Positions 1-8,703 of a stretch of DNA of 64,000 nt are shown here, one piece after another. Position 1 is the stretch's first letter. Each line of letters starts with the position of its first letter. The notes under the pieces are model-generated. The model made no database searches. It saw only the letters and a program-made list of their open reading frames with translations, and was not told the origin of the DNA. The position numbers and the translations under genes were made by a program. Source of the stretch: Methylovulum sp. (GTDB lineage Bacteria > Pseudomonadota > Gammaproteobacteria > Methylococcales > Methylomonadaceae); contig JAURZI010000076.1 in the NCBI GenBank assembly GCA_030653435.1, positions 1 to 64,000 on the forward strand, in the 5' to 3' direction.

Positions 1-143
1 TGTGGTTATCCAAAGATTGATAGCAAGGACAGCGGCGTCTGGGGCAAAATAGCGTTGATTCAATATTCAGTGGGGTGGGGGCGGAGTTCATGCCATAAGT
101 GCTGCAAAGTTTGGCGCTGCACTATGTCAAAAATCGCTAATGA

Positions 144-1409
144 ATGCCACCTGCATTGATTTGTAGGGATTACCAATCATCTGATGGTCAACGCAAGATT
201 TTGCAGATGGATTGGAGCCCGATTGTTAACGATCATAATGTAGTAGAAAAGATTTTGCTAATCGTTCAGGATGTCACCGAATTGCGTACTCTTGAGTTGG
301 CTTCTACGCTTCAAAAGGAAGAAATGAGCATCATTTCTCAAATTCTCAAAATTTACATCGGAAAATTTAACGATTTTATTGCTTCGGCAGATAAATTTGC
401 GGCAGAAAATCGAAAGCTTATCGAACAGTCTACCGGCCGAGATACTGACGTTATTGCTGCGCTCTTCCGTAATATGCATACCATCAAGGGCAACGCTAGA
501 ACCTACGAATTCTCTTTTATCACAAATGCTGCCCACGAGGCAGAGCAAGAATACGACCGCATACGCAAGGACGAAAATGCAGAGTGGGATTCAGAAAAGA
601 TGCTTGCAGATCTAAATGCTGTAGTAGCAGCAATTGCCCGCTATGTTGATGTCAATGAAGACAAACTTGGACGTAAGGGCCGAGCTATCGATTTGCTCAC
701 CGCACGCGGAAGTTTTGTTTCCAATGAAGAAATTATTGAGCTCAAGGCTACCGTGGTCAAGTTAGCTGAACATGATAATAATTCCGAGAGCTTGAAGCTG
801 TTGAATATCGTCAACCACCTCGGTCTCATTCCCCTGGAACGTCTGGTGACCGGTGCGTTGGATTCTGTTTCTTCCCTGGCAAAGGAACTGAACAAACCAA
901 CACCCAAATACGAGATGCTCAACGGCGATATCGCATTCAATAATGAATTCGCCGAAGCGCTCAAAAGTTCGTTTATGCATATAGTAAGAAACTCACTGGA
1001 TCATGGTATCGAACCCACCGAAGAACGAAAGCGGGCGAATAAACCTGAGCAAGGCTTGCTCAGGTTCAACTTCGAAAGCAATGATGGACTGCTCGAGTTA
1101 CATATCAGCGATGACGGTCGAGGTTTGGCTCTGCACAAGTTATACGAAAAAGGGATTTCTGTGGGTTTGTATAAGCCCGATGAAAAACCCGCGCCAGAAG
1201 CCATCGCTAATCTGATTTTTAATACCGGATTGTCAACGGCTGGACAGGTGACCCAAGTATCTGGGCGGGGTGTCGGTATGGATGCTGTGCGTTCTTTTCT
1301 TAAGAGACAAGGCGCCGATATACGTATCGTTTTGAACAACCCTGACAGCTTGGGATATGCACCTTTCAAATTCGTTATTAAACTGCCGCCCGAAGCGTTC
1401 AGTATTTAA
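144..1409 (+). CDS. CheA-like Hpt/HATPase sensor kinase, 5' end possibly truncated
   Basis: A 421-residue protein related to CheA-type kinases. Residues 1-47 look like the tail of a PAS-like or other sensory region ending in QDVTEL. Residues about 60-170 form an Hpt domain with the phospho-accepting His near 112 (HTIKGNA). Residues about 275-415 form a HATPase_c domain with the N box (MHIVRNSLDHG), DDGRG and SGRGVGMDAV. The CheY-binding P2 and the CheW-like P5 domain of classical CheA are absent. The ATG at 144 directly follows two in-frame stops (138-143). Another frame stays open from base 1 to 159, so the true N-terminus may lie upstream and be separated by frameshifts. It heads a run of same-strand chemotaxis-like genes. 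Inference: it phosphorylates the CheY encoded at 4121. Confidence 0.75.
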   Translation: MPPALICRDYQSSDGQRKILQMDWSPIVNDHNVVEKILLIVQDVTELRTLELASTLQKEEMSIISQILKIYIGKFNDFIASADKFAAENRKLIEQSTGRDTDVIAALFRNMHTIKGNARTYEFSFITNAAHEAEQEYDRIRKDENAEWDSEKMLADLNAVVAAIARYVDVNEDKLGRKGRAIDLLTARGSFVSNEEIIELKATVVKLAEHDNNSESLKLLNIVNHLGLIPLERLVTGALDSVSSLAKELNKPTPKYEMLNGDIAFNNEFAEALKSSFMHIVRNSLDHGIEPTEERKRANKPEQGLLRFNFESNDGLLELHISDDGRGLALHKLYEKGISVGLYKPDEKPAPEAIANLIFNTGLSTAGQVTQVSGRGVGMDAVRSFLKRQGADIRIVLNNPDSLGYAPFKFVIKLPPEAFSI

Positions 1410-1598
1410 AGAAGTTTTCGGTTCTAATCCCTTCTTACCTAGAAAACGTACAACTTTAAAATGCCGAAATGCTTTATAAGTCATAGGGTACAGCATTGCG
1501 AAAGTATACGATTTGTCACTCAGATGGGAGTAGCAAGCCTGCATCGCGAACGGATTTCTCTAGAGATGGTTGTCAATGAAGTCAATGAGTAGAACAAC

Positions 1599-2537
1599 AT
1601 GGAAATGACAGCGCCGATATTAGTACTTGCGTGTTTATTCACATCCGGCATGATCGCAGGTTTGCTGAGGCACATTAATAATAAAAAGCTCCGCGAAGTG
1701 ACAGACACTCACCAGGTCGCTGTTGCTGATTTGACAGAGCGGCTCGTTATGGCCCAGGAAAAAACAAACCAGCATGCTCAAGAGCTACAATTAAAAATTG
1801 TCGAATTGAATCGCCAATTGAGCCAGTCACAGTCCCTAGCGCAAGACAAAGCCGAACTACTTGTTCAGATTGACCAGCTTCAGCAAAAACATGATATGGA
1901 ACTTCGTATCTTGAAAGATAAAAGCGATAAAAAAGTGGCTTGTTACGAGCAAGATCTGATGTTAACCATTGAAAAGCTGGATCAGCAATTTGAGCAGTCG
2001 AAATACCTGGAACAAGAAAATGCAGATGTACTTATACAAATTGACCAGCTTCAGCAGAAATATGACCAAGATCTTAGTTTCTTGGAAGAGAAGGTAGCGA
2101 AGGAGAAGCAGGATTTTCTTGAAAGTGTCAACTATTTGACGAATGAAATAAATCAAGTGACTAAATTTTCCGAAGTCTTTGAGCGATGGCACACTGAAAT
2201 GAATTCCCTGATGATCCAAAATATGGAAATGCATCTGCAAAATGACAAGTTTTCCATGATCGTTCAAACCGTTGTCATCTTATCGTTAAACGCGGCAATC
2301 GAAGCGGCTCGGGCAGGCGAAAGTGGCCGCGGATTTGCCGTAGTGGCAACAGAGGTCCGCAAACTTGCCAATGTTTCGGAAGAACTCTCTAAGGATTATG
2401 GGAAGAACCTGTACAAGAATGACTTAATCACTACGGCGATTTTTCAGGACATACAATCAGGCGGGAAAATGATCACTTCAGCTTTGGTTGGCATTGATGT
2501 ATTGAGCAAGCAGCTCAAAAATAGTCTCAGTAACTGA
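1599..2537 (+). CDS. short membrane-anchored methyl-accepting chemotaxis-like protein
   Basis: 312 residues. An N-terminal hydrophobic segment (about 3-24) is followed by a long Gln/Glu/Lys-rich coiled coil (about 30-185), then a shortened MCP signalling hairpin with the tip motif [11 protein letters not shown] and [15 protein letters not shown]. There is no periplasmic or PAS sensory domain, and the signalling domain is much shorter than in ordinary MCPs, so the protein is a mini-receptor or scaffold rather than a normal chemoreceptor. The coiled coil contains an internal duplication: the DNA coding IDQLQQK recurs 171 bp apart (about 1867 and 2038). It lies between the kinase and the CheX-like genes, which suggests it couples to that kinase. 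Confidence 0.75.
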   Translation: MEMTAPILVLACLFTSGMIAGLLRHINNKKLREVTDTHQVAVADLTERLVMAQEKTNQHAQELQLKIVELNRQLSQSQSLAQDKAELLVQIDQLQQKHDMELRILKDKSDKKVACYEQDLMLTIEKLDQQFEQSKYLEQENADVLIQIDQLQQKYDQDLSFLEEKVAKEKQDFLESVNYLTNEINQVTKFSEVFERWHTEMNSLMIQNMEMHLQNDKFSMIVQTVVILSLNAAIEAARAGESGRGFAVVATEVRKLANVSEELSKDYGKNLYKNDLITTAIFQDIQSGGKMITSALVGIDVLSKQLKNSLSN

Positions 2538-2548
2538 GGCCATCGGAA

Positions 2549-3103
2549 ATGATCAGTGGGCAGGCAAAAAGTAGTTTCGACCACCTCTTTGAAAAATCTG
2601 TGATGGCGAATATTGTTGCATCTACTGACGATAGCTGTGAAATACAGCCGATTGGCGACCCAGAGGAAATTAGTGAAGATGAATTTGTTGTTTTGACAAT
2701 TTCATCCCCTTTTTTTCGAGTCATGGCATGTTTTCATTTTAGTAACGACAACTCCACGGTCAGCCATTTCGCAAAGCGGTCAAATCTTGATGCGGAAGCA
2801 ATTGACAACAGTGCGTTCCGCGATGCCTTCCTTGAATTTTGTAATATTTGTTGTGGCACCATACAAAGAGATTTGCACAAGCATTACCAGTACTTAGGGA
2901 TGTCAACGCCCTATGTGTTGTTGAAAACATGCTTGTCCTTCATCTCAACCCTTGAGCCGGGATATGTCAGACATTACCGCATTACTATCAACCACTCATT
3001 AGTTTTACACGCAACTCTATGCGTATGTGATTATGGAGTAGTAGATTTCGAAGTGGATACGAGTGCAGCCATAGAAGATACTGGCGAGCTAGAACTTTTT
3101 TAA
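2549..3103 (+). CDS. CheX-like phosphatase-family protein
   Basis: 184 residues, no signal peptide. The segment around 92-106 (FLEFCNICCG) resembles the E-x2-N helix of CheC/CheX CheY-P phosphatases, and the alternating strand/helix pattern fits a single CheX-like domain. The C-terminus is a separate acidic linker ending in GELELF, and exactly the same six residues end the next protein in the operon. It sits 11 bp after the mini-MCP gene and 24 bp before the next one. Known for the family: CheX removes phosphate from CheY-P. Whether this divergent member is active cannot be told from sequence. Confidence 0.6.
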   Translation: MISGQAKSSFDHLFEKSVMANIVASTDDSCEIQPIGDPEEISEDEFVVLTISSPFFRVMACFHFSNDNSTVSHFAKRSNLDAEAIDNSAFRDAFLEFCNICCGTIQRDLHKHYQYLGMSTPYVLLKTCLSFISTLEPGYVRHYRITINHSLVLHATLCVCDYGVVDFEVDTSAAIEDTGELELF

Positions 3104-3127
3104 AAACTGATGCTATAGAAGGTAAAC

Positions 3128-4099
3128 ATGAGTGATGAATCACAACTGGTATGCAAAGTCTTGGTCATTGATACTTCACCTGAGTATTTTGACCAAATTA
3201 AGCAATTCTGTGACCAAAATGGGTTGATTGGCCTGAGGGTTCTCTCCCCAAATATCATGGCGATTTTGAGCTCCAATGTAGACTTGGGTGCGATATTGTT
3301 GGCAGAGGATTATTATGATTCCCTGGATGATGTAATGGTCTTAGCGCAACAAATCAATATTGCCAGGCCGGAATTGCCTATTGTACTGCGCAGGACATTG
3401 CCATCCCATTTTGACAGCCAGCCAGAACAGCTTAGGAAACTATTTTGCGCTACTTACACGATTGATGACATGACACCGCTTCGGAAAGTTATTGATGAAT
3501 ACATTTTTAGCATTGTTTATCCCAATGCATTGGTCAGAGGAATTTCTGAGATTTCAATAAGCACGTTAGCAAGTCAGTTTCAGCACCTTACGATTAGTAC
3601 TGAAACGCCTTATATCGTCAGGGATCGCATCATCTTTGGGGAGTTATTCAGTCTGATCCAGCTGGAAAGTAGTTGGTGCAGGGGGTATATGATGTTACAG
3701 ACGGAAGAGGGGGCTATTCTTGATGTACTCCGAACCGATGATGACTTAAATGTGGGCGATGGCTCCGCAACGTTCAGGACAGTAAATAGTATCTTGGGTG
3801 AAGTGACCAATGTTATCTGGGGTGCTTTCAAAAATCGCTTTATTGCAAATGATGACCTTGGCATTCGTTCCACATCGCAAGTGCCCATTGTTATCAACCA
3901 CCAACATAAATATATCTCGTTCGGATCTGAAAATCCGCAACTCTGTTTTAAATATACGCTTTCGGACGAGAGAAATAGTCATTTCATTTCGATTTATCAG
4001 TGGTTCGTGTTCAATCTATATTGGTCACCTGATGATTTCAAGGAAATCCAAACATCGGTTGACGATTTTATTGATTTAGGCGAACTGGAATTGTTTTAA
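3128..4099 (+). CDS. degenerate receiver plus CheX-like domain protein
   Basis: 323 residues. Residues about 8-125 resemble a response-regulator receiver fold (VLVIDTS at the start, LGAILLAEDYYDS at the phosphorylation loop), but the usual acidic pair and conserved Lys are not clear, so it may be a pseudo-receiver. Residues about 140-300 form a CheX-like domain with LGEVTNVIWG as the likely E-x2-N motif. The tail IDLGELELF matches the C-terminus of the preceding CheX-like protein. Spacing to both neighbours is about 20 bp, consistent with one transcript ending in cheY. Likely role (inference): regulated dephosphorylation, or scaffolding of the CheY at 4121. Confidence 0.6.
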   Translation: MSDESQLVCKVLVIDTSPEYFDQIKQFCDQNGLIGLRVLSPNIMAILSSNVDLGAILLAEDYYDSLDDVMVLAQQINIARPELPIVLRRTLPSHFDSQPEQLRKLFCATYTIDDMTPLRKVIDEYIFSIVYPNALVRGISEISISTLASQFQHLTISTETPYIVRDRIIFGELFSLIQLESSWCRGYMMLQTEEGAILDVLRTDDDLNVGDGSATFRTVNSILGEVTNVIWGAFKNRFIANDDLGIRSTSQVPIVINHQHKYISFGSENPQLCFKYTLSDERNSHFISIYQWFVFNLYWSPDDFKEIQTSVDDFIDLGELELF

Positions 4100-4120
4100 C
4101 CAAGTGTGGAGAATTAATTT

Positions 4121-4486
4121 ATGGGTAAGATTCTAATCGTCGATGATTCAAGCACTGTCAGAGATGAAGTCGGTGGGTTCTTGAAGAAAAATGGTCTGGA
4201 TGTCATTACGGCCGTTGATGGCAAGGATGGCCTCAACAAATTGAAGGCCAATCCTGGCATCACGCTTGTGGTAAGCGATGTCAATATGCCCAATATGGAT
4301 GGGTTAACTATGGTTGAAAAAATTCGCAGTGAATTAGGAAATAACACGGTGAATGTGATCATGCTGACAACAGAAAGCAGTCCCAGCATGAAAGAGCGGG
4401 GCAAGGCCGCAGGTGTAAAGGGTTGGATTGTCAAACCCTTTAAAGGAGAAAGTGTCCTTGCAACATTTAAGAAACTGACAGCATAA
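4121..4486 (+). CDS. CheY-like single-domain response regulator
   Basis: 121 residues, the usual length for CheY. The receiver signature is complete: acidic pair D8-D9 (IVDDSS), phospho-acceptor D53 (VVSDVNMPNMDG), T83 (MLTTES) and K105 (IVKPFKG). No output domain is present. It is the last gene of the operon, 21 bp after the receiver-CheX gene. A purine-rich GTGGAGAA lies upstream of the ATG and serves as ribosome binding site. It is the probable phosphorylation target of the kinase at 144 and substrate of the CheX-like proteins. Whether it addresses the flagellar motor or another output is unknown. Confidence 0.9.
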   Translation: MGKILIVDDSSTVRDEVGGFLKKNGLDVITAVDGKDGLNKLKANPGITLVVSDVNMPNMDGLTMVEKIRSELGNNTVNVIMLTTESSPSMKERGKAAGVKGWIVKPFKGESVLATFKKLTA

Positions 4487-4800
4487 ACTATCGGGAAAAT
4501 GTTGTATCCGGGCTGACACGCCATCATTCCGGCATATACCGTCTTAATTCCAAAAATAAACGGCTATTTGTATGCCCAAACGGAGCAAAAAGCAGACTGG
4601 ATTTAAAGTACGGACAGAGGTGATATGGGTAATCTTGTACATGTCTGCACAGACAACAGGCTTGCCTTTCTGTTTATGTGGAACAATTTATTTCTATTTT
4701 GTTATTTACACAAACATCCAAAGCTTACGCAGAGGCTTCACCAATATAGCAGTTAGGCCTTTTTTTATTTTATTACTTACACAAACTTTGGAGTATTTTC
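4487..4800. other. intergenic region with a direct repeat
   Basis: No convincing gene. An open frame from 4572 runs into the next gene in another frame and resembles no protein. An AT-rich direct repeat (consensus TTACACAAAC preceded by a T-rich run) occurs at about 4695-4715 and 4766-4786, 71 bp apart. It may be a pair of regulator sites or part of the promoter for the gene at 4801. Confidence 0.4.
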
Positions 4801-5223
4801 ATGAGGTTATCGCGAAAAATAGTTGTGATTTCGGTGCTGTGTTCGGCAAGTATCTTTGCCAAAGCAGACGTAGTCGTCATTGTCAGCGCCAGTTCGTCAA
4901 TTAGCCAATTAGATGGTGATCAGGTATCTGATATTTATTTGGGTAAAACGGCTACCTTTCCAGATGGTAGTCAAGCAGTACCGTTAGAACTAGAAAACGG
5001 TTCTGAATTGCGTGATGAATTTCATGAAAAAGTAACCGGAAAGTCTAAATCTCAATTGAAATCTTACTGGTCGAAAATGGTTTTTTCCGGAAAGGGGAAT
5101 CCACCCAAAGATGTAGCCGATGTTAAAGAGGTATTGAAACTTATTGGGGCAAATCCGAACATGATTGGTTATATCGATAAAGGTTCGGTCGATAAAACGG
5201 TAAAAACCGTTTTTGCCCCTTAG
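4801..5223 (+). CDS. small periplasmic PstS-like substrate-binding domain protein
   Basis: 140 residues with a cleavable signal peptide (about 1-22, cut after AKA). The mature part resembles the small PBP-like/PstS-like domain proteins of proteobacteria: ISQLDGDQVSDIYLG near the start and IGYID near the end are typical of this phosphate-binding-like superfamily. It is far shorter than a full PstS, so only one lobe is present. It is followed after 32 bp by a porin gene, an arrangement consistent with outer-membrane uptake of an anion. The ligand cannot be inferred. Confidence 0.7.
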   Translation: MRLSRKIVVISVLCSASIFAKADVVVIVSASSSISQLDGDQVSDIYLGKTATFPDGSQAVPLELENGSELRDEFHEKVTGKSKSQLKSYWSKMVFSGKGNPPKDVADVKEVLKLIGANPNMIGYIDKGSVDKTVKTVFAP

Positions 5224-5233
5224 CCCCCCCCCC
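5224..5233 (+). repeat. poly-C tract (C10) before the porin gene
   Basis: Ten consecutive C residues immediately follow the stop of the upstream gene and lie 22 bp before the porin ATG. Tracts of this length are prone to slipped-strand length change. Here a change would alter the leader of the porin message, not its reading frame. Confidence 0.8.
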
Positions 5234-5255
5234 TTAATTTCAATAGAGAATCATC

Positions 5256-6500
5256 ATGAAAAAAAATTTCTTCCCCTTAATTTGCATTCCTTTGTTATTT
5301 ACTCCCTGCGTGTACGCAGTTGATCTAGGCCACGGTTTTTCATTAAAAGGCTTTGGCACTGCAGGAATGGTTGCCAACACTGATGATCAAGCCGATTATG
5401 TAGCAAACCACGCCTTTCAAAACTATGGGGCGGGTAGGTCTGACCAAGTTACGTACCAAGTCGATACTCGGTTTGGTATGCAAATGGATTGGCAAGCCTT
5501 AGACCGTTTAAGTTTTACGGCACAAGCCATTACCAAACAATACGAAGATAAGACATGGGAGCCTCGGTTAGAATGGGGGTATGCAAAAGTTAAGCTCCTA
5601 GACAACGTGGATGTCCGCGCAGGTCAGATTCGCCCTGCAATCTACATGTTGTCCGATTATCTCGATATCAATTATGCAAACCCTTGGGTACGTCCACCTT
5701 CTGATTTTTATTCCGCAGCATCGATTACTCATATGACGGGTATTGATTTTCTTTGGCGCCCGAAAACGGGTCCGGTGACATGGTTAGTTCAACCCTATTT
5801 TGGAGAAAGCAATGTTAAATTGGTAGGTGGATCAAATCTCGACGCGGAAAATATAGCCGGTATTAATTTGACCGCAAATTATCAAGATTTTACGTTTCGC
5901 TTCGGCTTTGTCAATTATGTACTCACATTGCATTCCAATGATTTTGACACAACACTTATTCCTGCACTCCAAGGACTTTGTTTAACTATTGATCCAGTAG
6001 CCTGTCAGGCAATATCAGATTTTGGTTTAAAAAACGCTGAATCGTCTTTTGGCTCAATCGGGGTTACCTGGGACAATGGAGATTATTTTATAACCAGCGA
6101 AGCGGGAAGGCGAAATTCCACTAGCCGAACTGTTAGTGCTCTAACATCATGGTATATTAGCGGGGGAGCCCGGTTTAATGAATTTACACCGTATGTGACT
6201 TTTTCCAGCAGTAAAAGCGAAGACAATACGGTGTACACCAGTGGATCGGTTTATACCAATCAAATTATAACTGCACTTTTAGCGAATGGCGGCCAAAACC
6301 AAAGTACCTTTACGTTAGGGGTACGTTACGATTTTTATGAAAATTTTGCGTTGAAATTTCAATGGGATCGTATTGATACTCAAACCCGAGGTGGTCAAGC
6401 GGGTACGGGTAAAGGTTTATTCATTAACCCAACAACTGAGTTTGGCAATTCACCAAATACGGTAGATTTGTTGAGCACCTCAATAGATTTCGTTTTCTAA
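5256..6500 (+). CDS. outer-membrane porin-like protein
   Basis: 414 residues with a signal peptide (MKKNFFPLICIPLLFTPCVYA). The rest alternates short polar and aromatic-rich strands and ends in an aromatic residue (STSIDFVF), as expected for a 16-18 strand beta-barrel. Motifs such as VRAGQIRPAIYMLSDYLDINYANPWVRPP resemble porin-like proteins annotated as hypothetical in gammaproteobacteria. It is the second gene after the PstS-like protein, suggesting joint transport. The ATG has AGAGA about 8 bases upstream. Substrate specificity is unknown. Confidence 0.75.
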   Translation: MKKNFFPLICIPLLFTPCVYAVDLGHGFSLKGFGTAGMVANTDDQADYVANHAFQNYGAGRSDQVTYQVDTRFGMQMDWQALDRLSFTAQAITKQYEDKTWEPRLEWGYAKVKLLDNVDVRAGQIRPAIYMLSDYLDINYANPWVRPPSDFYSAASITHMTGIDFLWRPKTGPVTWLVQPYFGESNVKLVGGSNLDAENIAGINLTANYQDFTFRFGFVNYVLTLHSNDFDTTLIPALQGLCLTIDPVACQAISDFGLKNAESSFGSIGVTWDNGDYFITSEAGRRNSTSRTVSALTSWYISGGARFNEFTPYVTFSSSKSEDNTVYTSGSVYTNQIITALLANGGQNQSTFTLGVRYDFYENFALKFQWDRIDTQTRGGQAGTGKGLFINPTTEFGNSPNTVDLLSTSIDFVF

Positions 6501-6536
6501 ATGAATGCTTTTGGGTGGTCATTATCTTAACGAATA

Positions 6537-6642
6537 AGGCGGCTCGGTACCGGAAAAGGCGCGCGCGGCGCGCCCTACGTTTCGCGTGACAATAGGTGTT
6601 GCCGGTTTTCAAAACTTAAACGTTTTTTCGATCAGATGGGAG
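6537..6642 (-). mobile_element. terminal fragment of an IS630-type mini-element (copy A)
   Basis: These 106 bases are the inverted counterpart of 42766-42871 with about ten mismatches by eye. The right edge reads GATGGGAG followed by TA, which matches the terminal repeat and TA target site of the complete element at 42766-43081. The other end of the element is missing here. The centre holds a GC palindrome (GGCGCGCGCGGCGCGCC). Confidence 0.75.
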
Positions 6643-6688
6643 TAATCGGGTTCCATTTTCAAGTTATCATTTGGGTTAGGCTCAATAG

Positions 6689-7630
6689 CTGGAAGTCCAC
6701 TTTCTCAAGTTGCTGGCCGAATTCACAGCGGGCGATCCGATGCGTGAAGGCGTGTTATGGACGAACTTGTCGCGGCGCGAGATTAGTCGGCGGCTGGCTG
6801 AAATGGGCTCAGCAGCGAGTCGACACACGGTGCGCAAGCTGTTGAGAAAGCATGGTTTAGGGCAACGCAAAGCACGTAAGAAAAAGTCGCTGGGCAACCA
6901 TCCAGACCGGGACGCGCAGTTTCAGAATATTACCAAGCTCAAGGCGACGTATCAGGATGCCGGTGACCCGGTCATCAGCATGGACACCAAGAAGAAAGAG
7001 CTGATCGGTAACTTTGCCCGCGAAGGCCACACCTATACGCAGGCTCAGGTGGATACGCTGGATCATGATTTTCCCAGTGCCGGCGAAGGCAAAGTGATTC
7101 CGCACGGCCTTTATGATGTGACTCGCAACGAAGGCTTTCTTCACCTCAACACCAGCCACGACACCAGCGAATTTTGCTGTGACAGTGTCGCCCATGGGTG
7201 GCAACGGCATGGCTGCAAGCATTACCCGAATGCCCGTCGGCTGTTGTTGCTCTGCGATGGCGGCGATAGCAACGCCAGTAACCGGCATGTGTTCAAGGAA
7301 GCCTTACAGAAGCTGGCCGACCGGCTAGGGCTGGACATCCGCATAGCCCACTATCCGCCGTACTGCTCGAAACATAGCCCCATTGAACATCGGTTGTTTC
7401 CGCATATTACCCGGGCTTGCGGGGGTGTTATTTTTCATTCGGTCGCCATTGCCAAGCAATTCATGGAGAAGGCGAAAACGACCACGGGGCTGAAAGTGAC
7501 GATTGATATTTTGACGGGAGTTTATGCGACGGGTAAAAAATGCGCCGCAGATTTCCTCGAAACCATGACTATCCGGTTTGATGACTTCCTTCCCCGTTGG
7601 AACTACCAAGCCATCCCTAAAGATCGCTGA
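6689..7630 (+). pseudogene. 5'-truncated ISAzo13-family transposase
   Basis: The frame is open from 6689, right after an in-frame TAG, and the only start is a weak TTG at 6710. The protein matches the middle and C-terminal parts of ISAzo13 transposases: a helix-turn-helix-like part (LSRREISRRLAEMG), HPDRDAQF, the catalytic stretch VISMDTKKKE, RRLLLLCDGG and PIEHRLFPHI. Family members are about 400 residues, so roughly the first quarter is missing. The break falls about 45 bp after the mini-element fragment at 6537-6642, so insertion or deletion there probably removed the 5' end. Almost certainly inactive. Confidence 0.85.
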
Positions 7631-7956
7631 TTTCGGGAAGTTATTTTTAGCCAAATCCAAAGGGTCGCCATCTGGCAAGCCTTGCCGACATGGCGACCGT
7701 ATCATGTACGCCTATGTCCCGACCGCTAAAGGCGTCAACTGCGCTACGACCACCGCCCCCCGTCTCCGTATAATCATTAAGCAGACAACACTACGCTTTA
7801 TCTTTATAATTTCCTCACCATCAATGGTGGTATTGGGCTTAGTGTGCGATGTTGTGTGCTGCCGATAATCTGCAAAATAATCATAATTCGTTGTTATCTA
7901 TGCTTTTTACAGGTTTCGCACATCATCGCCTAATAATAACGAAAGTGGGGGATATT
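7631..7956. other. intergenic region: IS remnant end with long hairpin
   Basis: No gene is seen. An interrupted hairpin lies at 7663-7698: outer arms GGTCGCCAT/ATGGCGACC (9 bp perfect) and inner arms GGCAAG/CTTGCC. It may be the 3' end of the ISAzo13 element or a terminator-like fold. The promoter of the following oxidase operon must lie in the AT-rich part from about 7790, but no clear boxes stand out. Confidence 0.5.
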
Positions 7957-8100
7957 ATGGATCAAATGAGTGAAGAAGACCGACAACGTATTCTCGAAAG
8001 TTCACCTGTTGGCACTTTTGCCCTGATGTCAGCGGTGATAGGAGGAATGGTCATTGCGTGGCTATTTTTATATTACGGCGTATTTTTGCCCAGAGGCTAG
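7957..8100 (+). CDS. small single-span membrane protein of the ba3 oxidase operon
   Basis: 47 residues: a charged N-terminus (MDQMSEEDRQRILESSPVGT) followed by one transmembrane helix (about 20-42). It starts at ATG 7957, ten bases before cytochrome oxidase subunit II and in the same direction. Position and topology suggest a small accessory subunit like subunit IIa of Thermus ba3 oxidase. That assignment is by context, not by clear sequence match. An upstream in-frame ATG at 7849 would add residues that read like non-coding DNA, so it was not used. Confidence 0.65.
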   Translation: MDQMSEEDRQRILESSPVGTFALMSAVIGGMVIAWLFLYYGVFLPRG

Positions 8101-8109
8101 GATTGGATT

Positions 8110-8703
8110 ATGCAAATAGAGCCACTAAAACAAAAATGCGGAAATCTTGTGCGGGATTGGTTATCCCAATTTAACGCCATGCACATCGACCATCTGGAGC
8201 GGAAATGGATAAGCATCTCGATGCTGGTCATTGCCCTGATGGTCGGCATTATTACCGTGGACGCCTTTTTCCACGGCGTTAACCCGCCCAGCAAGGTTGA
8301 AACCATCAATTCCGCCAGCTTGCATTTGAGCAAGGAATTTGCCGAAGATCATCTGGGTGTGGAAGTCAATGATAAAGGCGAAATCGTTATCCGCATGGTT
8401 GCCGGACGCTATTCTTTTTTTCCAAAACACATTGATGTCCCTGCCGAAACCCCGTTGACTTTCCGTTGGGTGAGCATGGATGTGCTGCACGGCGTCCATA
8501 TCCCAATGACGAATATGAGCACGATGATAGTGCCGGGGTATGTCGCGGAAATCACCACGACATTTCCGAAACCTGGCGAATATCCCTTGTTATGTAATGA
8601 ATATTGTGGCTTGGGGCATAACCACATGTGGAGCAATATTTCCGTTATCGCCAAAGAAGACTGGACAGCGCCGGTAAAACCCTCGGAGAGCAACAATGAA
8701 TGA
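8110..8703 (+). CDS. ba3-type cytochrome c oxidase subunit II
   Basis: 197 residues. There is a single N-terminal membrane anchor (about 34-54) and then a cupredoxin domain in the periplasm. The CuA ligands are visible: a His in DVLHGVH near 120, then CNEYCGLGHNHM (two Cys, His, Met) near the C-terminus. The short size and single helix are typical of B-type (ba3) oxidases, not the two-helix aa3 subunit II. The stop overlaps the start of subunit I by 8 bp, so the two are translationally coupled. It takes electrons from cytochrome c and passes them to subunit I. Confidence 0.93.
   Translation: MQIEPLKQKCGNLVRDWLSQFNAMHIDHLERKWISISMLVIALMVGIITVDAFFHGVNPPSKVETINSASLHLSKEFAEDHLGVEVNDKGEIVIRMVAGRYSFFPKHIDVPAETPLTFRWVSMDVLHGVHIPMTNMSTMIVPGYVAEITTTFPKPGEYPLLCNEYCGLGHNHMWSNISVIAKEDWTAPVKPSESNNE

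Noticed and set aside
4572-4904. 110-residue frame before and into the PstS-like gene
   Set aside because: Overlaps a gene with a clear signal peptide in another frame; hydrophobic only because of T-rich DNA.
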